This document shows, piece after piece, positions 7,344-10,225 of a stretch of 10,225 nt of DNA. Each line of letters starts with the position of its first letter. The first letter of the stretch is position 1. The stretch is from Chloroflexota bacterium (GTDB lineage Bacteria; Chloroflexota; Anaerolineae; SpSt-600), in assembly GCA_011041825.1 (NCBI GenBank), contig DRAO01000123.1, positions 1-10,225 of the forward strand, written 5' to 3'. The notes beneath the pieces are model-generated. The model searched no databases. It was not told the DNA's origin and saw nothing but the letters and a program-made list of their open reading frames with translations. The translations under genes were made by a program, and so were the position numbers.

Positions 7344-8492
7344 TCAGAGTATCTCCCTGGGGTAATAACGGCCTTTCCAAACCACCCCTTTTCCGAAGAG
7401 GGTGCAGCGAACCGAGTTGATGATGATGAGCAGGACCACCGCAATGGTTATGAGGTTAAGGAAGACGGCAAGCATTGGGAGGCTGAAGCGGCGGACTACC
7501 TTGTAATACATCATCGAAATCATAATGATGTGCAAGGACGGGAGCCAGAAGCTCAATAGCGTTAACTCCTGAGCCCGCAAGCTGCGGAACACAAACCAAT
7601 ACGGGACGATGAAGAGACAAGCCCCTATCACCAGGAATGCTCCCGCCAAACGGAGGGAATTATCCAAAGCGGCGAAGGTGCTCTTGGTGAGGCCCTGCCA
7701 TATTTCCCTCAGCCCCCGATAGAAGCGTACACTCACTATATCGCTTCCATCCATAAGCACCACCCGCCCCCCGGCTTCCTTAACCTCCCTCGCTAAACCC
7801 ACATCATCCACAATGTTATCCCGGACAGCCCGGTGCCCCCCTATCTGCCAGTAAAAATCCCGTCGGAAGACCATATAGGGCCCCAATGCCATCGCTATCC
7901 GGGGGTCAGGGGAAGTGGCCATCATCCTCAGGGGCAGGAAGCTCAACACGCCGAAGGGGATTATCGGGAGGATGATCTTCTCCCAGAAAGTCTTGGCGAC
8001 TATGTGGGGGAAGAAGCTCAGCAAGTCAGCCCCTTCCTGGATGGCACTTTTGATGGCAGCCAGCACCGATAGGGGGGAATGGAAGGTGTCGGCATCCACA
8101 AAGAGATACCAATCCCCGCCAGCAGCTTGAGCAAGCTGGTAACAGGCGAAGGCCTTGCCGTGCCATCCGGGGGGCAGAGGCTTCCCACGTAGGAACCTCA
8201 ACCTGCTATCAGAAGCCGCCATCCTGGCCACGATTTCCCCTGTGCCGTCCGAGGAATGGTCATCCAGCACCAGCACTTCCATATCAGGGTAATGCTGGTT
8301 GAGGAGCGAGGACAGGCAAGAGCCGATGTTCCTCTCTTCATCCCGGGCAGGGATGAGCACCGAAACCTTGGGGGCGGGAGATGGTAGTTCTCCGTCCAGG
8401 GACGGCTTCTTCAGGAGGCGCAGGTTGTTAACCAGATTCAGCAGGAGGAGGCTCAAGAAGATGGTAACCGCAGCTTGGTAATAGAAGAGCAT
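7344..8492 (-). CDS. Family 2 glycosyltransferase, CrtQ/HpnB-like, membrane-anchored
   Basis: This is a 382-residue GT2 enzyme. A hydrophobic anchor at 5-25 precedes a GT-A catalytic domain: VSVLIPARDEERNI (43-56), DD at 77-78, the metal-binding DAD at 133-135, and IVDDVGLA (227-234), which holds the likely catalytic acid. LPPGWHGKAFAC (106-117) is typical of CrtQ-like and HpnB-like transferases. Three C-terminal membrane segments follow (about 282-302, 312-332, 339-360), then the WKGRYY tail. Relatives glycosylate carotenoid acids or hopanoid-type lipids, so a lipid acceptor is likely, but no carotenoid or hopanoid genes are visible here. ATG 8492 has an AGGGG-like site upstream. The gene begins 10 bases after plsY ends, so it should be in the same transcript. 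Confidence 0.85.
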   Translation of the reverse strand: MLFYYQAAVTIFLSLLLLNLVNNLRLLKKPSLDGELPSPAPKVSVLIPARDEERNIGSCLSSLLNQHYPDMEVLVLDDHSSDGTGEIVARMAASDSRLRFLRGKPLPPGWHGKAFACYQLAQAAGGDWYLFVDADTFHSPLSVLAAIKSAIQEGADLLSFFPHIVAKTFWEKIILPIIPFGVLSFLPLRMMATSPDPRIAMALGPYMVFRRDFYWQIGGHRAVRDNIVDDVGLAREVKEAGGRVVLMDGSDIVSVRFYRGLREIWQGLTKSTFAALDNSLRLAGAFLVIGACLFIVPYWFVFRSLRAQELTLLSFWLPSLHIIMISMMYYKVVRRFSLPMLAVFLNLITIAVVLLIIINSVRCTLFGKGVVWKGRYYPREIL

Positions 8493-8502
8493 CGCCCATC
8501 CC

Positions 8503-9111
8503 CTAACGTTGAACTATGCCTTTAGGCTCAAACCAACCGCTCTGCTCCCTTATACGGGACTCATGGGGGCGGTCCCACACTTTCTTGAAGGCCAAGAGGA
8601 GGAAGAGGGCTATTATCCAGACCGTAATGGAGGGAGGCTTCCCGAACAGTGGGGCCGAGAAAGGTATCGAACCCAGCCCTATCCCCGCACTTATGTTGAA
8701 GTTTCGAGTCACGAGCCAGGCAATGGCGAAGAGCAAGGCTCCCACTACCAAAGCCTGGGGGACGAGTTCGAGCAAGAAGCCCAAAGCGGTGGAGATGCCC
8801 TTCCCTCCCCTTCCCTTGAGGAAGAGGGGAAATCCGTGGCCTAAGATTACGGCCCCGCCAGCGCTGTAAAAAACCACTTCGCTTCCTGCCCAGCGGCTGG
8901 CGAGGAAGAAGACCGAGAGGCCCTTCAGCATATCCAAGGCCCCCGCTATCAAGCCGTAAATTGGGCCTGCTACGTGCCAGACGTTTCGGGCGCCTACATT
9001 CCCTTCACCCGCATAACGGATGTCCACGCCTGTAGCTATCTTTGCCACCAGATATGAGAAGGGAATGGAGCCAATGAGGTAAGATAATAACAACAACAAT
9101 ACCACCTGCAT
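8503..9111 (-). CDS. plsY: PlsY acyl-phosphate:glycerol-3-phosphate acyltransferase
   Basis: PlsY transfers the acyl group of acyl-phosphate to glycerol-3-phosphate to give lysophosphatidic acid, the first step of bacterial phospholipid synthesis, in the inner membrane. The 202-residue length and about five hydrophobic helices fit the family. Conserved blocks are GSIPFSYLV (14-22), GEGNVGARN (35-43; most relatives have GSGNxGATN), DMLKG (60-64) and GHGFPLFLKGRGGKG (91-105), with the glycine-rich active-site loops intact. ATG 9111 is well supported by AGGAGG seven bases upstream. A near-consensus promoter lies about 65 bases upstream, so it need not depend on transcription of the upstream mannose synthase. 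It is followed after 10 bases by the GT2 gene. Confidence 0.95.
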   Translation of the reverse strand: MQVVLLLLLSYLIGSIPFSYLVAKIATGVDIRYAGEGNVGARNVWHVAGPIYGLIAGALDMLKGLSVFFLASRWAGSEVVFYSAGGAVILGHGFPLFLKGRGGKGISTALGFLLELVPQALVVGALLFAIAWLVTRNFNISAGIGLGSIPFSAPLFGKPPSITVWIIALFLLLAFKKVWDRPHESRIREQSGWFEPKGIVQR

Positions 9112-9120
9112 AGCTCTGCC

Positions 9121-9132
9121 TCCTGTACAGGA
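9121..9132 (-). promoter_or_regulatory. 12-bp palindrome overlapping the plsY ribosome site
   Basis: TCCTGTACAGGA (9121-9132) is a perfect palindrome whose inner end overlaps AGGAGG (9124-9119), the ribosome-binding site for plsY. It lies in the transcribed leader downstream of the predicted start point. It could be a repressor site. As an RNA hairpin it would have almost no loop and would be weak, so a DNA site is the better guess. It may also be chance. Confidence 0.4.
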
Positions 9133-9176
9133 TATAGGCTTTTCGTCTTTACTAGGGCAAGAAAACCTGGGATTCT

Positions 9177-9205
9177 ATGATAGCACCTTTTTCGCAGCTT
9201 GTCAA
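9177..9205 (-). promoter_or_regulatory. Strong sigma-70 promoter for plsY and the GT2 gene
   Basis: On the minus strand TTGACA (9205-9200) is separated by 17 bases from TATCAT (9182-9177), an 11-of-12 match to the consensus hexamers with ideal spacing. Transcription should begin near 9170, giving a leader of about 59 bases before the plsY ATG. Confidence 0.8.
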
Positions 9206-9222
9206 AAATTTTTGGTCTTTTG

Positions 9223-9295
9223 GGTAGCTCCACGTTTAACTAAAAGCTATTTCTTCGCCGCCGTCAAAGAAATAACCCTCTCCTGGGGAGCTACC
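9223..9295. repeat. Nested inverted repeat between mannose synthase and plsY
   Basis: GGTAGCTCC (9223-9231) and GGAGCTACC (9287-9295) form a perfect 9-bp outer stem. Inside it, TATTTCTT (9248-9255) and AAGAAATA (9267-9274) form a perfect 8-bp hairpin with an 11-base GC-rich loop. The element lies downstream of the mannose synthase stop and just upstream of the plsY promoter. On the minus strand the outer stem is followed by A-rich sequence and then TTTTT, so a weak terminator or 3' end structure is possible. I could not match it to a known riboswitch class. The rest of the 235-base gap holds no gene I can support. Confidence 0.5.
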
Positions 9296-9346
9296 TCATC
9301 CTCTGGGTTTAAGCAAAGGGGGAGATTTTCTGAGGCAATGGCTTCT

Positions 9347-10096
9347 TCAGTTACCTGCTGGAGGCTGGAGGGACCGATAGCGCCATTTTATCTCCCACAC
9401 CCGCAATGCAGCTTCCAGCTTTACAGGCAGGTTCATCTTGGAACGCCCTATGCGGCGGTCTTCAAAGTAGATGGGGATTTCCAGCACCCGGAAGCCTAAC
9501 TTCTCGCAGAGATACGCCATCTCCACCTGAAATACATAGCCGTTGGAACGAATCCTGGAGAGGTCAATGGTCTCCAGAACCTTTCTCCTGAAGCACTTGA
9601 AACCAGAAGTAGCATCCCGTACTTTCAAGTTCAGTATAAAGCGCACATATACACTGTTGGCCCACCAGCTCAGAAGATAGCGTCCCCAACCCCACCTCTC
9701 ATCCAATTTCCCACCGGGCACATAACGAGACCCCACAACCACATCGTAATCCTTTATCTTCTCCAGCATTGTGGGTATGTAACTCGGCGAATGGGAGAAA
9801 TCCGCATCCATTTGAACGATATACCTTGCCCCTCGCTTTAAGGCATATCGGAATCCAGCTACATACGCCGTCCCCAATCCCATCTTGCCAGGGCGGTGTA
9901 TGACGTAGATATAGCCCGGGTAACGCTGAGCCAGGTCTTCTGCCACTTCCCCTGTGCCATCGGGGGAGTTGTCATCTACAATTATTATGCTAAGGTTAGG
10001 GATATCCAGCGCAAATAATTCCCCTATTAACTTTGGGATATTTTCGGCCTCGTTGTAGGTCGGTATCACTACTGTGACTTTTCCTCTCTTCCTCAA
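9347..10096 (-). CDS. Polyprenol-phosphate mannose synthase (DPM1/Ppm1-type GT2)
   Basis: The enzyme transfers a sugar, in characterised relatives mannose from GDP-mannose, to a polyprenyl phosphate at the cytoplasmic face. This makes the donor for external GT-C enzymes. The 249-residue single domain has [14 protein letters not shown] (7-20), [10 protein letters not shown] (40-49), the metal-binding DAD (97-99), GSRYVPGG (122-129), ATSGFKCF (162-169) and the substrate-loop block RRIGRSKMN (214-222). It lacks the C-terminal membrane helices of GtrB-type or long DPM enzymes, so it resembles the soluble DPM1 form. Use of glucose or another sugar cannot be excluded. The start is TTG 10096, supported by AGGAGG (10108-10103) six bases upstream. 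Its likely clients are the two GT-C proteins encoded at 2532-7338. Confidence 0.9.
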   Translation of the reverse strand: MRKRGKVTVVIPTYNEAENIPKLIGELFALDIPNLSIIIVDDNSPDGTGEVAEDLAQRYPGYIYVIHRPGKMGLGTAYVAGFRYALKRGARYIVQMDADFSHSPSYIPTMLEKIKDYDVVVGSRYVPGGKLDERWGWGRYLLSWWANSVYVRFILNLKVRDATSGFKCFRRKVLETIDLSRIRSNGYVFQVEMAYLCEKLGFRVLEIPIYFEDRRIGRSKMNLPVKLEAALRVWEIKWRYRSLQPPAGN

Positions 10097-10142
10097 AATT
10101 TCCCTCCTGAAGGCTAAGGGTAACTAAAAAGGGGTGTGTTTT

Positions 10143-10171
10143 TGTGGGTAACAGCTTTGCGATTACCCACA
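10143..10171. repeat. Perfect 9-bp inverted repeat upstream of the mannose synthase
   Basis: TGTGGGTAA (10143-10151) and TTACCCACA (10163-10171) flank an 11-base loop. A third related half-site, GGGTAAC (10118-10124), lies exactly 28 bases before the GGGTAAC at 10146-10152. No T-run directly follows the stem on either strand, so a terminator is not favoured. An operator or an mRNA leader hairpin for the mannose synthase fits the position. No convincing promoter hexamers are visible in 10097-10225, and no gene is supported there. Confidence 0.5.
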
Positions 10172-10225
10172 GAAACGCAACATCCCCCAAACCCAGCGGT
10201 GCTGTGCAAGACCTGCTTCGGAACA

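Noticed and set aside
7339..7363. ACCCC...GGGGT stem at the convergence of the Agl23-like and GT2 genes as a terminator
   Set aside because: The stem is only 5 bp plus 3 bp around an internal loop, no T-run follows on either strand, and most of it lies within the GT2 coding end.
6412..7380. Long open frame of 322 codons on the minus strand opposite the NHL region
   Set aside because: Its sequence is a repetitive antisense image of the NHL repeats, it has no family motif, and it overlaps the well-supported propeller and the end of the GT2 gene.

Overview
The window is a compact, moderately GC-rich stretch of bacterial chromosome with eight complete protein genes and no RNA gene, mobile element or CRISPR array that I can recognise. 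The gene types suggest a Chloroflexota-like bacterium: an Agl23-type membrane protein fused to an NHL propeller, a CrtQ-like glycosyltransferase, a ParB-fold/DUF4032-like protein, and frequent GTG and TTG starts. This assignment comes from recalled family distribution and is not proven by the sequence.

Layout. Positions 1-80 hold a cluster of perfect small hairpins. A SAM-dependent methyltransferase (+, 127-864) follows and overlaps tail-to-tail with a leftward pair: a metallophosphoesterase (2382-1756) translationally coupled to a ParB-fold protein (1759-833). A short divergent control region (2383-2531) carries two back-to-back, near-consensus sigma-70 promoters. It separates the leftward pair from a rightward pair of large polytopic GT-C-type membrane proteins (2532-4256 and 4306-7338). 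The second of these ends in a six-bladed NHL beta-propeller. Converging on it from the right, with a gap of only 5 bases, is a leftward group: polyprenyl-phosphate mannose synthase (10096-9347), PlsY acyltransferase (9111-8503) and a CrtQ/HpnB-like glycosyltransferase (8492-7344). The 235-base gap in this group holds a nested inverted repeat and a strong promoter for plsY.

How the genes may work together. The polyprenyl-phosphate mannose synthase makes a lipid-linked sugar on the inner face of the membrane. GT-C enzymes with a membrane-proximal Asp-Glu pair use such donors on the outer face. The two paralogous GT-C proteins are therefore plausible users of that donor. PlsY makes lysophosphatidic acid for phospholipids, and the CrtQ-like enzyme probably glycosylates a lipid. 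Together these look like a cell-envelope glycan/glycolipid locus. The most distinctive item is the tandem GT-C pair in which one copy has gained a propeller, presumably outside the cell. The link between the converging groups is inferred from family and proximity only.
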